64,000 nt of DNA. Origin: an uncultured Clostridia bacterium (GTDB taxonomy: Bacteria; Bacillota; Clostridia; Christensenellales; Borkfalkiaceae). The notes under the pieces are model-generated. The model had not been told where the DNA came from. It ran no database searches and saw nothing but the letters and a program-made list of their open reading frames with translations. Below are positions 51,892 to 60,905 of the stretch, in pieces. The position numbers and the translations under genes were made by a program. Position 1 is the stretch's first letter. Each line of letters starts with the position of its first letter. The DNA lies in assembly GCA_947570625.1 (NCBI GenBank), contig CANOUP010000001.1, positions 1-64,000 of the forward strand, in the 5' to 3' direction.

Positions 51892-52557
51892 TTATTTTAT
51901 CTTTAAAATGCTCTGGATATCGTTAAAAAACGCCTGCTCGCCTAAATCGATTAACTGCGTATATTCGATATATACCGTTTCACTGCTGTTTTGCACATAT
52001 CCTCTATACTTTGCCGTTGAACCTTGAAAACCTTCTGACTTTGTTATATTGTAATTGATTGTATATAAAGACAATTGTTCATTAAGCAATTTATCTTTAA
52101 GTTCAAATATAAAGTTGTACTTTGTATTTGTCACCAAAAACATTGTATACTCAGAAATCGCAGTTGTAACATTTACAGTATAATATAAGCTATCGTTGCT
52201 TACAGAATCATAGTTTAACTCGTAAAATACTTCTGCATCGGCGACTTCGGAAACAGAAAAATAATTTGAAGTCGAATTAATATCTTCAAGCGAACAAGTC
52301 GCCGACCGTATATTTTCTTCTTGATAAAGTATATCGTCGACAGGCGGTTTTTTAAGAAAAATGGGCAGAGTTATAGAAAGCGTTAAGCAAACCGCAACCA
52401 CGCCGCTTACTAACGCCACCGCGGGATAGTGAGTTCTTTTTAACGCAACCGTAGCCGTTTGCGATGCAATCTGTCTGCAATTCTGCTCGTCCTCTTCGGA
52501 AAGCATATTTTTTTTGTCTTTTTCAGCCTGTTGTCTGAGATACTTTTTTAAATTCAT
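51892..52557 (-). CDS. One-pass membrane protein, possible anti-sigma factor
   Basis: A 221-residue protein. A charged cytoplasmic N-terminus of about 45 residues (LRQQAEKDKKNMLSEEDEQN) is followed by one helix (VALVSGVVAVCLTLSITLPIF) and a ~150-residue beta-rich outside domain. This layout and its place after an ECF-like sigma gene suit an anti-sigma factor, but no ZAS or RsgI motif is visible. GAGG lies six bases before the ATG, and the gene begins seven bases after the secreted protein gene. Confidence 0.65.
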   Translation of the reverse strand: MNLKKYLRQQAEKDKKNMLSEEDEQNCRQIASQTATVALKRTHYPAVALVSGVVAVCLTLSITLPIFLKKPPVDDILYQEENIRSATCSLEDINSTSNYFSVSEVADAEVFYELNYDSVSNDSLYYTVNVTTAISEYTMFLVTNTKYNFIFELKDKLLNEQLSLYTINYNITKSEGFQGSTAKYRGYVQNSSETVYIEYTQLIDLGEQAFFNDIQSILKIK

Positions 52558-52564
52558 AATTTCC

Positions 52565-53740
52565 TCAATATATGTAAACTTTATAAGCAGAATTTATATT
52601 CGTACTGTAATTGATATTGAAAAATGCGTCTACTGGTTTCGAGTAACCCGAAGCGACATATACAAACTCACTTCTTAAAGACGACCCGTCGGTCAAAGTA
52701 TAATCCAATCCGTAATAGCCGAACCCCGCCATAATATGGTTGCCGTAATAAAAGTCATAACCATAATAATCATAACCATCGTAATTAATAATATCTGCAA
52801 TAGTATAAGTACTTACAAGAAGCGCTATCGGCTTATTTTCGTTAATACTCTGTTTTACCGAAGAAAAATTTAATTTACCAGAGCTTGTAATCGGCGTAAA
52901 AATACAATTAAATCCCTTATCTTCGCAGTACTTTTGCATACCTTTTTTGAAATTGGTTTCGGATATACCGTCTGCCGTACCGTTCATATCCGAATATAAT
53001 TGTTTAATTGCGTCGCCGACATAATTGTCTTGAAGGCTGTAAAGATAAAAACCGTATGACTCATATCCAGCCTTATGATTGGGAATTAAATCCTCATGAT
53101 ACCTGTCATAAAATCCTATAATGTTCGCGCCGGCAACAGCGGCACAGGCATTTTCTATTCCACCCGGATTGACGAACTTAGGTATTCTTCTACTCAAACT
53201 TTTAGATTCGGGAACCCGAGAAACGTACTTTATTGTTACTGAATCAAATTCAGCCGACAACGCGGTCTGCTTGTACACTATGGCGTCGGCGCGGAGCGTT
53301 TCAAGATTTTCCTGAGAAATTTCCGTCGAAGTTTCTATATCGCAGTACTTACCGTCGGAATATTTGAGATACGTCATACTGTTTACGTATACGCAAAGCT
53401 CCGTTTCGGCAACCGACTTATAGGGGCTTTCGGACTGGGGTACGAATTCCTGCGCGACGTAGTTGCCGTCGTCGCAGATAATAACAGCGTAACCGTTGCC
53501 CGTAACGATTTCGAATTCGTAAAGATATCCGAGCTGCCTTAAAGCAATGTCGTATACGGGTTTGCGTTCGGCGCGAATCCTGTTGCCGTCCACGTCGTCC
53601 TGTTCGAGGAAGCCGTTAACTGTTGTCTGGAAACAGCGGTCGCATTCTTCAAGACTTACTTCCGCAAATGCCGTAATTCCGCCTGCGACGCTTAAAATAA
53701 GCGCGAAGGTCATACAAAGTGCCAAGAGTTTCTTTTTCAT
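52565..53740 (-). CDS. Secreted papain-like (C39/C10-like) cysteine protease candidate
   Basis: A 391-residue secreted protein with a Sec signal peptide (KKKLLALCMTFALILSVAGG, likely cut after AFA). Residues about 30-150 look like a propeptide. The catalytic core has FVNPGGIENACAAVAGANII (Cys near residue 194) and, 130 residues on, YGNHIMAGFGYYG (His), the order expected for papain-like C39_2/streptopain relatives. The helix after Cys (AAVAGANIIGFYDRY) is typical. Whether it is an active protease or a bacteriocin-like C39 relative is open. Middle gene between sigma factor and membrane protein. Confidence 0.72.
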   Translation of the reverse strand: MKKKLLALCMTFALILSVAGGITAFAEVSLEECDRCFQTTVNGFLEQDDVDGNRIRAERKPVYDIALRQLGYLYEFEIVTGNGYAVIICDDGNYVAQEFVPQSESPYKSVAETELCVYVNSMTYLKYSDGKYCDIETSTEISQENLETLRADAIVYKQTALSAEFDSVTIKYVSRVPESKSLSRRIPKFVNPGGIENACAAVAGANIIGFYDRYHEDLIPNHKAGYESYGFYLYSLQDNYVGDAIKQLYSDMNGTADGISETNFKKGMQKYCEDKGFNCIFTPITSSGKLNFSSVKQSINENKPIALLVSTYTIADIINYDGYDYYGYDFYYGNHIMAGFGYYGLDYTLTDGSSLRSEFVYVASGYSKPVDAFFNINYSTNINSAYKVYIY

Positions 53741-53809
53741 TTAAATTACCTCTGATATTTTTTTATACTATTAAAGACAGGCAATTTAATGGTTTTGTGA
53801 CACTTTTAT

Positions 53810-54313
53810 TTAAAATTTAATCTGTTCTTTCAACTTTTTCATATTTCTGATATAACGCTGTCTTACGTTTGCATACGACAGACCGGTATATTCGGCAATT
53901 TCTTTATGTTTATATTTCTGAATTACATACATATAAATCAAAACTGCGTCGAGTCTGCTCAAATACTGCATCAGCAGATTCATACAAGCATCGTATTCAA
54001 GTTCGGGATAGCGTACTTCGTAAACGCAATCTTCGTTGAGCTGGACTATCTTTTCATTATTCTTGAAATACGTAGCAAGATAATTTTCTACGCACTTGTT
54101 CAGAAAACTGCAAGGCGCGGTAATAAAATGTTCCGCAGAATAAGCCAAAACATTTTCAAGAATTGCAAATGCAATATCAGCTCTTTCTTTATATTCGACC
54201 CTGTATTTCAGACGTATGCGCAAATAGAAAATTATGTAATTGCACACTCTGCTTCTTTCGTCAGGGTTGTTTGATTTCAAACACTTGTTAAATTCTATTA
54301 CTGTCATTTTCAT
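53810..54313 (-). CDS. ECF-like sigma-70 family RNA polymerase sigma factor
   Basis: A 167-residue protein. The region 4 helix-turn-helix is clear at the C-terminus: HKEIAEYTGLSYANVRQRYI, followed by RNMKKLKEQI; region 2 at the N-terminus is weak (DIAFAILENVLAYS). Small sigma factors of this length read promoters of their own cassette in response to surface signals. The start has no clear ribosome site; ATG 54307 is an alternative. First gene of a cassette with a secreted papain-like protein and a membrane protein. Confidence 0.8.
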   Translation of the reverse strand: MKMTVIEFNKCLKSNNPDERSRVCNYIIFYLRIRLKYRVEYKERADIAFAILENVLAYSAEHFITAPCSFLNKCVENYLATYFKNNEKIVQLNEDCVYEVRYPELEYDACMNLLMQYLSRLDAVLIYMYVIQKYKHKEIAEYTGLSYANVRQRYIRNMKKLKEQIKF

Positions 54314-54338
54314 TTGTAAAACTATTAAAGGTTTTTGA

Positions 54339-54383
54339 GTAAACAGCGCCAGCTGTTTACTCCCCCTCTAAGTAAGCTTAGAG
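54339..54383. promoter_or_regulatory. Two hairpins in the sigma-gene leader
   Basis: GTAAACAGC-GCCA-GCTGTTTAC (54339-54360) and CTCTAAG-TAAG-CTTAGAG (54366-54383) are perfect stems in the predicted 5' untranslated region. They may control the cassette at RNA level or be protein sites. In the remaining gap to engB (54426-54583) I see one orphan AAAGGAGG without a following start codon and nothing else. Confidence 0.5.
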
Positions 54384-54396
54384 AATTTTCTTAATC

Positions 54397-54425
54397 CTTA
54401 TAATTATAAAATAATCGAAAACCAA
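54397..54425 (-). promoter_or_regulatory. Possible promoter of the sigma-factor cassette
   Basis: TTGGTT (54420-54425), 17 bases, TATAAG (54397-54402) on the minus strand. The -10 is good, the -35 poor; an autoregulated ECF promoter is not recognisable. Confidence 0.4.
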
Positions 54426-54583
54426 ACTATATACAGTATCTTTTTGGATTTCTTTAAACGGCTTTGCGGAGAAACTGCATATAAGTTTAAGCAAGCTTGA
54501 AAAGAGGCGTAAACAGTTTCAGAAAGTTTTTCTAAGCATAAAGGAGGACTTAGCGGGAAACAAAACAGCGGCGGCTTAAATTT

Positions 54584-54618
54584 AAAAGCGCAGACGTATT
54601 AATCGTCTGCGCTTTTTT
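54584..54618. terminator. Bidirectional terminator that contains the engB stop codon
   Basis: A 13-bp perfect stem (54584-54596 with 54604-54616) with a 7-base loop and T-runs on both sides. The engB stop codon (54599-54601) is in the loop. It ends the tig-clpP-clpX-lon-engB transcript. Confidence 0.85.
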
Positions 54619-55192
54619 CGGTAACCGATTGGATACGTAGAAGCACGTCTTCAAGACCCTGTCTTGTCTGCGACGATACAGCTATTATATTGCCGGCACC
54701 GCATTTATAAACGGAAGCGATATTTATAACGCTTTTATTACCGGCTGACTTCGATATTTTATCCGCCTTGGTTGCGATGACCGTAAACGGAATAATATTA
54801 TAATAAAGATACTCTATCATTTGCCTGTCGTCGGCTGTCGGGTCATGGCGGATGTCGCAAAGAGCGAAAACGTGGTCCGCGCGTTTTTCGGCAAAAAACG
54901 TTTCTATCAACTTCGCCCACTTCAATTTTTCCTGTTTGGAAACGCTTGCATAGCCGTAACCCGGCAAATCGGCGAGGATAAAAGTTCCGCAATCGAAATA
55001 GTTTACAAGACGGGTTCTGCCCGGGTCTTTGGATACCCTGGCAAGTTTTTTGCGGTTGGTAACCATATTTATAAAGCTGGACTTGCCCACGTTGGATTTA
55101 CCGCAAACAGCTATTACGGGCTTATCGGTTTTTATAAACTGTTCTCTGCTTCCCGCGCTTGTCAGAAATTCGGCATTCGTAATATTCAGCAT
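54599..55192 (-). CDS. engB: Ribosome biogenesis GTPase EngB/YsxC
   Basis: A 197-residue GTPase: G1 GKSNVGKSSF, G2 region GRTRLVNYFD, G3 DLPGYG, G4 ATKADK, and the family block GYGYASVSKQEKLKWAKLIE. It helps assemble the large ribosomal subunit. It starts one base after lon ends, as in many Firmicutes (lonA-ysxC). Confidence 0.97.
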   Translation of the reverse strand: MLNITNAEFLTSAGSREQFIKTDKPVIAVCGKSNVGKSSFINMVTNRKKLARVSKDPGRTRLVNYFDCGTFILADLPGYGYASVSKQEKLKWAKLIETFFAEKRADHVFALCDIRHDPTADDRQMIEYLYYNIIPFTVIATKADKISKSAGNKSVINIASVYKCGAGNIIAVSSQTRQGLEDVLLRIQSVTEKSADD

Positions 55193-55193
55193 T

Positions 55194-57497
55194 TTATATA
55201 CCTACAATGGCGTTTTTGAACACGGCGTCCACTTCGCTTACGGGTATAAAATTGATGCTGCCCCTTACAGTTTCGGGTATATCTTCCAAATCTTTTTTAT
55301 TGTCCTCGGGGATAATTACGTCGTGTATGCCTATGCGGTAGGCGGCAAGCGCCTTTTCTTTAAGCCCGCCGATAGGCAGAACTTTACCGCGCAAAGTTAT
55401 TTCGCCCGTCATTGCTATACTCTTTTTGACGGGCTTTCGCGTGAACGCCGAAAGAATAGCCGTCGCCATGGTTATGCCCGCGCTGGGTCCGTCCTTGGGC
55501 GTTGCGCCTTCGGGCACGTGTATGTGAATATCCGTTTTTTCGAACAAGTCTACGTCTATGCCGTACGCCTGACTGTTGGAACGGATATAACTTATCGCGG
55601 CGCGGGCGCTCTCCTTCATAACGTCGCCCAGTTTGCCCGTAAGCAAAACGTCGCCCTTGCCGTTCATTGCGGAAACTTCGATATTCAGCGTCGTTCCGCC
55701 GACTGCCGTCCAGGCAAGCCCCGTCGCCGTGCCAATCTCGTCTTTATCGAGAGCCGTGTCGCGTTCGTAACGCTTTGCGCCGAGAATATCGCAAAGATTT
55801 TTTTCCGTGACGGAAAGTTTTTTGCAATTACCGTCCGCAAGCTTCACAACGGCTTTTCTGCAAACCGCGTCAATCCTGCGTTCGAGGTTTCTGACTCCCG
55901 CTTCCATTGTGTAGCCGTCGATTATAGCGTCGACCGCCTTATCGGAAATGGAAAGTTCGGAAGCTTTAAGACCGTTGGCTTCGCGCTTTTTGGGGATAAG
56001 ATAGCGCTTTGCAATCTCGCGCTTTTCCTCGGGGGTGTAGCCCGTAAGCTCGATTATCTCCATTCTGTCGAGAAGCGGGGCGGGTATTGTTTCAAGCGAG
56101 TTCGCTGTGGTAATAAACAAAACTTTGCTTAAATCGTAAGGAATTTCGAGATACCTGTCCACGAAAGTGGAGTTTTGCGCGGGGTCGAGCACTTCCAAAA
56201 GCGCGCCGGCAGGGTCGCCCCTCAAATCGGACGAAATCTTGTCCACCTCGTCGAGAAGAAACACGGGATTAATGCTTCCCGCCTTCTTCATTCCGCTTAT
56301 TATCCTGCCGGGCATTGCGCCGACGTAAGTTTTTCTGTGACCGCGGACTTCGGACTCGTCCTTTACTCCGCCGAAGCTCATTCTCACGAACTTTCTGCCC
56401 AGCGCGCGGGCAACCGAACCCGCGATAGAAGTTTTGCCCACGCCGGGAGGACCGACGAAGCACAGTATGGGCGCGTTCAGCCCGCCCGTACGCTTTAACA
56501 CCGCAAGGTATTCGGTAATGCGTTCTTTTATCTTTTCAAGGCCGTAGTGGTCCTCTTCTAAAACTTTTACGGCGTCTGCAAGGTTTTCGGTATCCTGCGT
56601 CTGTTCGGTAAAGGGAATATCGAGCATCCAGTCGAGGTAAATGCGCAGAACGTTGTAGTCGGGCGAAGAACTCTGCATGCGCGACATACGCGAAAGCTCT
56701 TTCAAGGCTTTCTTTTCCGCTTCTTCGGGCATACGCTTTGCCTTTATTTTTTCTTCGAGCTCGTCCTTTTCCTCCATATCGTCGCCGAGTTCGGCGTGGA
56801 TTGCCTTCAACTGCTCGCGCAGGTAATACTCTTTCTGGTTCTTGTCTATGTTCTGCCTGACGGCGGAATTTATTTTACGTTCCAGACGGAGAATTTCAAG
56901 CTCGTCGTTTAAAAGCCTGTCCACCTTTTTAAGCCTGTCAATCGTGCGGGGACATTCCAAAAGCTCCTGCTTTTGCTCGGTTTTAATCTGCATATAGTGA
57001 CCCGCGAGGTTGGCAAACTTGTCGGGGTCTGAACACTTGTCCAGCGCCGACGACGCGTCCTTTGTAAAACGGCTGTCGGACGAGGTTATTTCCTTTAAAA
57101 TTTCTTTGGACGTGCGGAAATACGCCTCTTCCAGCGCAGGGTCGCCGCGAACGGGCGTTATCTCCTCGACGGTAGCGATGAACGCGCCGTTTTCCTTTCT
57201 AAGCTGTCTTACCGTCGCGCGGAAAAGACCTTCGACGGAAAGGCGAAGATTGTTGCCCGGAAGGCGCGTTATCTGGCGGAGCTTGACGACCGTGCCCGAC
57301 ATAAATACGTCTTCCGCTGTTATTTCTTCTTTTTCGGACTGTTTCTGCGTGCAGACGAAAATGTTCGTTCCGTTGTCGGCGGCATACTTGACCGCAGTCA
57401 ACGAAATCATTCTGCCGACGTCGAAATTAACGGTCGTGTCGGGAAAGACGACTCTGCCCCTCAACGCAAGCAGAGGGTAATCTTGAAATTTTGCCAT
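55194..57497 (-). CDS. lon: ATP-dependent protease Lon
   Basis: A 767-residue Lon of the LonA type: N-terminal LON domain ([20 protein letters not shown]), coiled part, AAA module with Walker [10 protein letters not shown] and Walker [11 protein letters not shown], and the protease domain with [10 protein letters not shown] (Ser672) and [10 protein letters not shown] (Lys715). It degrades misfolded and regulatory proteins. GGAG lies before the ATG. Fourth gene of the quality-control operon. Confidence 0.97.
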   Translation of the reverse strand: MAKFQDYPLLALRGRVVFPDTTVNFDVGRMISLTAVKYAADNGTNIFVCTQKQSEKEEITAEDVFMSGTVVKLRQITRLPGNNLRLSVEGLFRATVRQLRKENGAFIATVEEITPVRGDPALEEAYFRTSKEILKEITSSDSRFTKDASSALDKCSDPDKFANLAGHYMQIKTEQKQELLECPRTIDRLKKVDRLLNDELEILRLERKINSAVRQNIDKNQKEYYLREQLKAIHAELGDDMEEKDELEEKIKAKRMPEEAEKKALKELSRMSRMQSSSPDYNVLRIYLDWMLDIPFTEQTQDTENLADAVKVLEEDHYGLEKIKERITEYLAVLKRTGGLNAPILCFVGPPGVGKTSIAGSVARALGRKFVRMSFGGVKDESEVRGHRKTYVGAMPGRIISGMKKAGSINPVFLLDEVDKISSDLRGDPAGALLEVLDPAQNSTFVDRYLEIPYDLSKVLFITTANSLETIPAPLLDRMEIIELTGYTPEEKREIAKRYLIPKKREANGLKASELSISDKAVDAIIDGYTMEAGVRNLERRIDAVCRKAVVKLADGNCKKLSVTEKNLCDILGAKRYERDTALDKDEIGTATGLAWTAVGGTTLNIEVSAMNGKGDVLLTGKLGDVMKESARAAISYIRSNSQAYGIDVDLFEKTDIHIHVPEGATPKDGPSAGITMATAILSAFTRKPVKKSIAMTGEITLRGKVLPIGGLKEKALAAYRIGIHDVIIPEDNKKDLEDIPETVRGSINFIPVSEVDAVFKNAIVGI

Positions 57498-57510
57498 AAT
57501 TCTCCGTTAT

Positions 57511-57545
57511 ATTCAAATTCCCCCTTAAAGGGGGGAAGTGAATTT
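57511..57545. other. Intercistronic hairpin between clpX and lon
   Basis: ATTCA ... TTCCCCCTT-A-AAGGGGGGAA ... TGAAT: a G/C-run palindrome in the 55-base gap. There is no T-run, so transcription may pass; it may adjust the lon to clpX ratio. Confidence 0.5.
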
Positions 57546-57552
57546 TCTTTTG

Positions 57553-58779
57553 TTACGCCGTGCGCTTGTAAATGATTTTCGGCTCGGCTTTTTCGGTCAC
57601 GCACTCTTTGGTGACAATGACTTCTTCAACATCCTTTTCGGACGGGATTTTGTACATTACCGAGGTCATAAACCCTTCGATTATCGTCCTCAATCCCCTC
57701 GCGCCCGTTTTCAGACGGATTGCCGTATTAGCGATTTCGCGCACCGCACCGTCGTCGACGGTGAGTTTTACGCCGTCCATTGCGATAAGTTTCTGATACT
57801 GTTTGATTATCGCGTTGCGGGGCTGGGTAAGGATATTTACGAGAGCATCCTCGTTGAGCGGGTGCAGGCTTACTACTATCGGAACGCGCCCGACAAATTC
57901 GGGAATCAAGCCGAAGTTGGTCAAATCCTGAGGCTTAACGTCGGACAGCATTTCGTAGACGTTTTCTTCGTTGGCGTTTACCGTACCGCCGAAGCCCAAA
58001 GACGTGTTGTCCCTGCGCTTCTGCACGATTTTGTCAAGTCCTACGAACGCGCCTCCGCAAATGAAAAGGATATTAGTCGTATCTATTCTAAGGCATTCCT
58101 GCTGGGGGTGCTTTCTTCCGCCCTGGGGGGGAACGTTTGCGACGGTGCTTTCGATGATTTTCAAAAGCGCCTGCTGTACGCCTTCGCCCGATACGTCGCG
58201 GGTGATGGATACGTTTTCGCTCTTTCTTGCGATCTTGTCGATTTCGTCGATATAAATAATACCGCGCTGGGCTTTTTCGATGTCGTAGTCGGCGTTCTGA
58301 ATAAGTTTAAGAAGAATATTTTCGACGTCTTCCCCGACGTAGCCCGCTTCGGTTAGAGTGGTTGCGTCCGACGATGCGAACGGCACGTTGAGTATGCGGG
58401 CAAGCGTTCTGGCAAGAAGCGTCTTTCCGCAACCCGTGGGACCGAGAAGAAGGATATTGCTCTTTTCAATCTCGACTTCGCCGTCATTATCTTTTTTGTC
58501 GGGCATGTTGTTTATGCGTTTGTAATGGTTGTACACGGCGACGGACAATACCTTTTTAGCCTCGTCCTGACCGACGATGTATTTATCGAGCTCGTCCTTG
58601 ATTTCCGCGGGTTTTTTAAGGGGAACGGGCTTGACGTCGCTGACTTCAAGCTCCTTTACCATATCGCAGCAGATAGTCACGCACTCGTCGCAAATACACG
58701 CTCCGTCCTGTCCGCTGATAAGACGGTGTACTTTTTCTTCAGATTTTCCGCAAAACGAACAAAATCTTTTTTCTTTCAA
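57553..58779 (-). CDS. clpX: Clp protease ATPase subunit ClpX
   Basis: About 408 residues. The N-terminal zinc-binding domain has CSFC and CICDEC pairs; the AAA module has Walker [12 protein letters not shown], Walker [12 protein letters not shown], the pore loop [10 protein letters not shown] and sensor parts, then [10 protein letters not shown] and the ClpP-binding loop LGFGGTV. No ATG precedes the zinc domain. I place the start at TTG 58779, six bases after GGAG; a TTG four codons upstream has no ribosome site. It unfolds substrates for ClpP, encoded just upstream. Confidence 0.95.
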   Translation of the reverse strand: MKEKRFCSFCGKSEEKVHRLISGQDGACICDECVTICCDMVKELEVSDVKPVPLKKPAEIKDELDKYIVGQDEAKKVLSVAVYNHYKRINNMPDKKDNDGEVEIEKSNILLLGPTGCGKTLLARTLARILNVPFASSDATTLTEAGYVGEDVENILLKLIQNADYDIEKAQRGIIYIDEIDKIARKSENVSITRDVSGEGVQQALLKIIESTVANVPPQGGRKHPQQECLRIDTTNILFICGGAFVGLDKIVQKRRDNTSLGFGGTVNANEENVYEMLSDVKPQDLTNFGLIPEFVGRVPIVVSLHPLNEDALVNILTQPRNAIIKQYQKLIAMDGVKLTVDDGAVREIANTAIRLKTGARGLRTIIEGFMTSVMYKIPSEKDVEEVIVTKECVTEKAEPKIIYKRTA

Positions 58780-58798
58780 TTTAAACTCCAAATAATTA

Positions 58799-59380
58799 TT
58801 AACGCTTTACAAATACTTTGTCGATAAGTCCGTATTCCTGAGCCTCCGACGCGGTGAGGTAGTTGTCCCTGTCCGTGTCGCGCTCAATCTGGGAAAGCGG
58901 TTTACCCGAATTTTTGGCAAGAATTTCGTTGAGTTTCTGCTTGGTGCGCAGAATATGCTCCGCCGCGATTTTTATATCGCTTGCCTGCCCCTGAGCTCCG
59001 CCGAGAGGCTGGTGAATCATTATCTCGCTGTTGGGAAGAGCAAACCTTTTGCCCTTGGCTCCGCTGGAAAGCAGGAACGCGCCCATGGAAGCCGCCAGTC
59101 CTATACATATTGTGGATACGTCGCACTTGATATAATTCATCGTGTCGTAAATCGCAAGTCCCGCGGATACCGAACCGCCGGGGCTGTTGATGTAAAGCGA
59201 AATGTCTTTCTGCGGGTCCTTGGCTTCGAGATAAATAAGCTGCGCAACGACTGTGTTCGCAACCGCGTCGTCAATCTCTCCGCTTAAAAATATAATTCTG
59301 TCCTCTAATAAACGGCTGTAAATATCGTATGAACGCTCCCCGCGGGAAGTCTGTTCGACAATGTAGGGCACCAGTGCCAT
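58799..59380 (-). CDS. clpP: ATP-dependent Clp protease proteolytic subunit ClpP
   Basis: A 193-residue serine protease: [50 protein letters not shown] (Ser98), IMIHQPLGG (His123) and ERDTDRDNY (Asp172) make the full catalytic triad. AAGGAG precedes the ATG. It forms the tetradecamer chamber fed by ClpX, whose gene follows after about 20 bases. Confidence 0.98.
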   Translation of the reverse strand: MALVPYIVEQTSRGERSYDIYSRLLEDRIIFLSGEIDDAVANTVVAQLIYLEAKDPQKDISLYINSPGGSVSAGLAIYDTMNYIKCDVSTICIGLAASMGAFLLSSGAKGKRFALPNSEIMIHQPLGGAQGQASDIKIAAEHILRTKQKLNEILAKNSGKPLSQIERDTDRDNYLTASEAQEYGLIDKVFVKR

Positions 59381-59406
59381 AGTTATCTCCTTAACAATCG
59401 ATTATT

Positions 59407-60768
59407 TTATTCTGCTTTCTTGGCGGCAGTCTTTTTCGCCGTAGTTTTCTTTCCTGCGGGCTTTGTTTTTTCTTCGGTATACATTTCGTTGTTTGCTTTC
59501 AGGAAATCGAAAAGTTTTGTTATTATAATATCGTTGGTAATATACTCAACCTGACGGGGGTCGATATTCTTTTTGTACTCTTCGGGTTTCTTATCGACCG
59601 ATTTCGCCTGCTCCGCTATCTTGGCGTCGATTTCGCTCTCCTCGGCTTTGATTGCCTCGGTCTTGATAATCTTATCTATTACGAGCTGGCTCATAACTCG
59701 GGGCTGAGCCTGCTCTTTGAACTGCGAGCGGAACTGCTCCATTGACAACTGCATATATTTAAGATATTCTTCGAGCTTTATTCCCTGATACATAAGACGG
59801 TAGCTGAAATCCTGAACCATTCTGTCGATTTCGTTTTCAATCATAGCGTCGGGAATTTCCGCCGAAGCGTGCTTGCAAATTTCGGAAACTATGCTGTTTT
59901 CAGTTTCGTCCCTGCCTCTGTTCTCGGCGTTCTTTTCAAGACGCTCGCGGGTCTTTTTCCTGTATTCCTCAACGTTTTCGCTTCCCGCACGGCTCTTTAC
60001 AAGCTCGTCGGTGAGTTCGGGATATTCCTTTTCGGTAATCTTATGGAGAGTGATATTGAAAACTGCGTCTTTACCGCGGAGGTTATCTGCCTGGTAATCG
60101 TCGGGGAATCTGACGTTTATATCCTTGTTATCGCCCTTCTTCATTCCGACAACAGCGTCTTCGAAACCGGGGATGAACGAACCGCTTCCGAGAACGAGGT
60201 TATAATCCTCCGCCGTACCGCCGGGGAACTTCTCTCCGTCCACGCTTCCCGAGAAGTCTATATTTACGGTGTCGCCGAGTCTACACGCCCTGCCCTCGAC
60301 TTCTTTATCGGTCGCCGAGCTTTCGAGAATTTTCTTCATTTCCTTCTCTACGTCTTCATCGGATACATTATATTCAAATTTTTTGATTTTTAAACCCTTG
60401 TAAGCGTCGATTGCGACATCGGGTTTTACGGGCACGACAGCCGTGAGCACAACGCCCTTGCCTTCGGTCATATCCTCGACGTCGAGCGAGGGGTCGCCGA
60501 CAGCCGTGAAGTTATCTTTTTCCTTGCGGAGAATTTCGGGATAGTTGTCCGAATAGAGGATATTGAAAGCCTCTTCGTAAAGAACGCCTTTGCCGTAATA
60601 ATTTTCAAGTACGGGCTTGGGAACCTTGCCCTTTCTGAAACCGGGAACGGAATATTTGCCCCTTACCTTTGCGTAGGACTTGTTTATTGCATCCTGCCAT
60701 TCTGCTTCGGAAAAAGTGATTGTAAGTTTAACCGTGCTTTTTTCACCGACTGCCTGTGTGTATTTCAT
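59407..60768 (-). CDS. tig: Trigger factor (ribosome-bound chaperone, prolyl isomerase)
   Basis: A 453-residue trigger factor. The ribosome-binding signature GFRKGKVPK lies near residue 45, the FKBP-type isomerase domain is at about 155-240 (DTVNIDFSGSVDGEKFPGG; FIPGFEDAVVGMKKGD), and the helical chaperone arms follow. The extreme C-terminus is a Lys/Ala/Thr tail (KKTTAKKTAAKK), a low-complexity addition. AGGAG precedes the ATG. First gene of the operon, divergent from rqcH. Confidence 0.96.
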   Translation of the reverse strand: MKYTQAVGEKSTVKLTITFSEAEWQDAINKSYAKVRGKYSVPGFRKGKVPKPVLENYYGKGVLYEEAFNILYSDNYPEILRKEKDNFTAVGDPSLDVEDMTEGKGVVLTAVVPVKPDVAIDAYKGLKIKKFEYNVSDEDVEKEMKKILESSATDKEVEGRACRLGDTVNIDFSGSVDGEKFPGGTAEDYNLVLGSGSFIPGFEDAVVGMKKGDNKDINVRFPDDYQADNLRGKDAVFNITLHKITEKEYPELTDELVKSRAGSENVEEYRKKTRERLEKNAENRGRDETENSIVSEICKHASAEIPDAMIENEIDRMVQDFSYRLMYQGIKLEEYLKYMQLSMEQFRSQFKEQAQPRVMSQLVIDKIIKTEAIKAEESEIDAKIAEQAKSVDKKPEEYKKNIDPRQVEYITNDIIITKLFDFLKANNEMYTEEKTKPAGKKTTAKKTAAKKAE

Positions 60769-60811
60769 TATTAATCTCCTGAAAAAATATTTTTGAATTT
60801 ATGCGGATAAT

Positions 60812-60840
60812 ATTCTAACACATTTTATTTGTTTTGAAAA
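60812..60840 (-). promoter_or_regulatory. Promoter of the tig operon
   Basis: TTTTCA (60835-60840), 17 bases, TAGAAT (60812-60817) on the minus strand, about 45 bases before the tig start. The -35 is modest. No CtsR-type repeat was seen. Confidence 0.55.
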
Positions 60841-60850
60841 GCGTTTTACA

Positions 60851-60879
60851 TTTACTTTTGGCAAAATTTCGTTTATAAT
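60851..60879 (+). promoter_or_regulatory. Promoter of rqcH
   Basis: TTTACT (60851-60856), 17 bases, TATAAT (60874-60879). Its -35 is only ten bases from the -35 of the divergent tig promoter, so the two may compete or share control. AAGGAG for rqcH is at 60894-60899. Confidence 0.7.
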
Positions 60880-60905
60880 ATAGAAAAGGCTGTAAGGAGC
60901 TTGTT

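Noticed and set aside
54550..54560. AAAGGAGG as start of a small gene
   Set aside because: No start codon follows at a workable distance and no frame of note exists before the terminator.
55029..56132. A 367-codon open frame on the plus strand
   Set aside because: Antisense to lon, with no ribosome site or recognisable domain.
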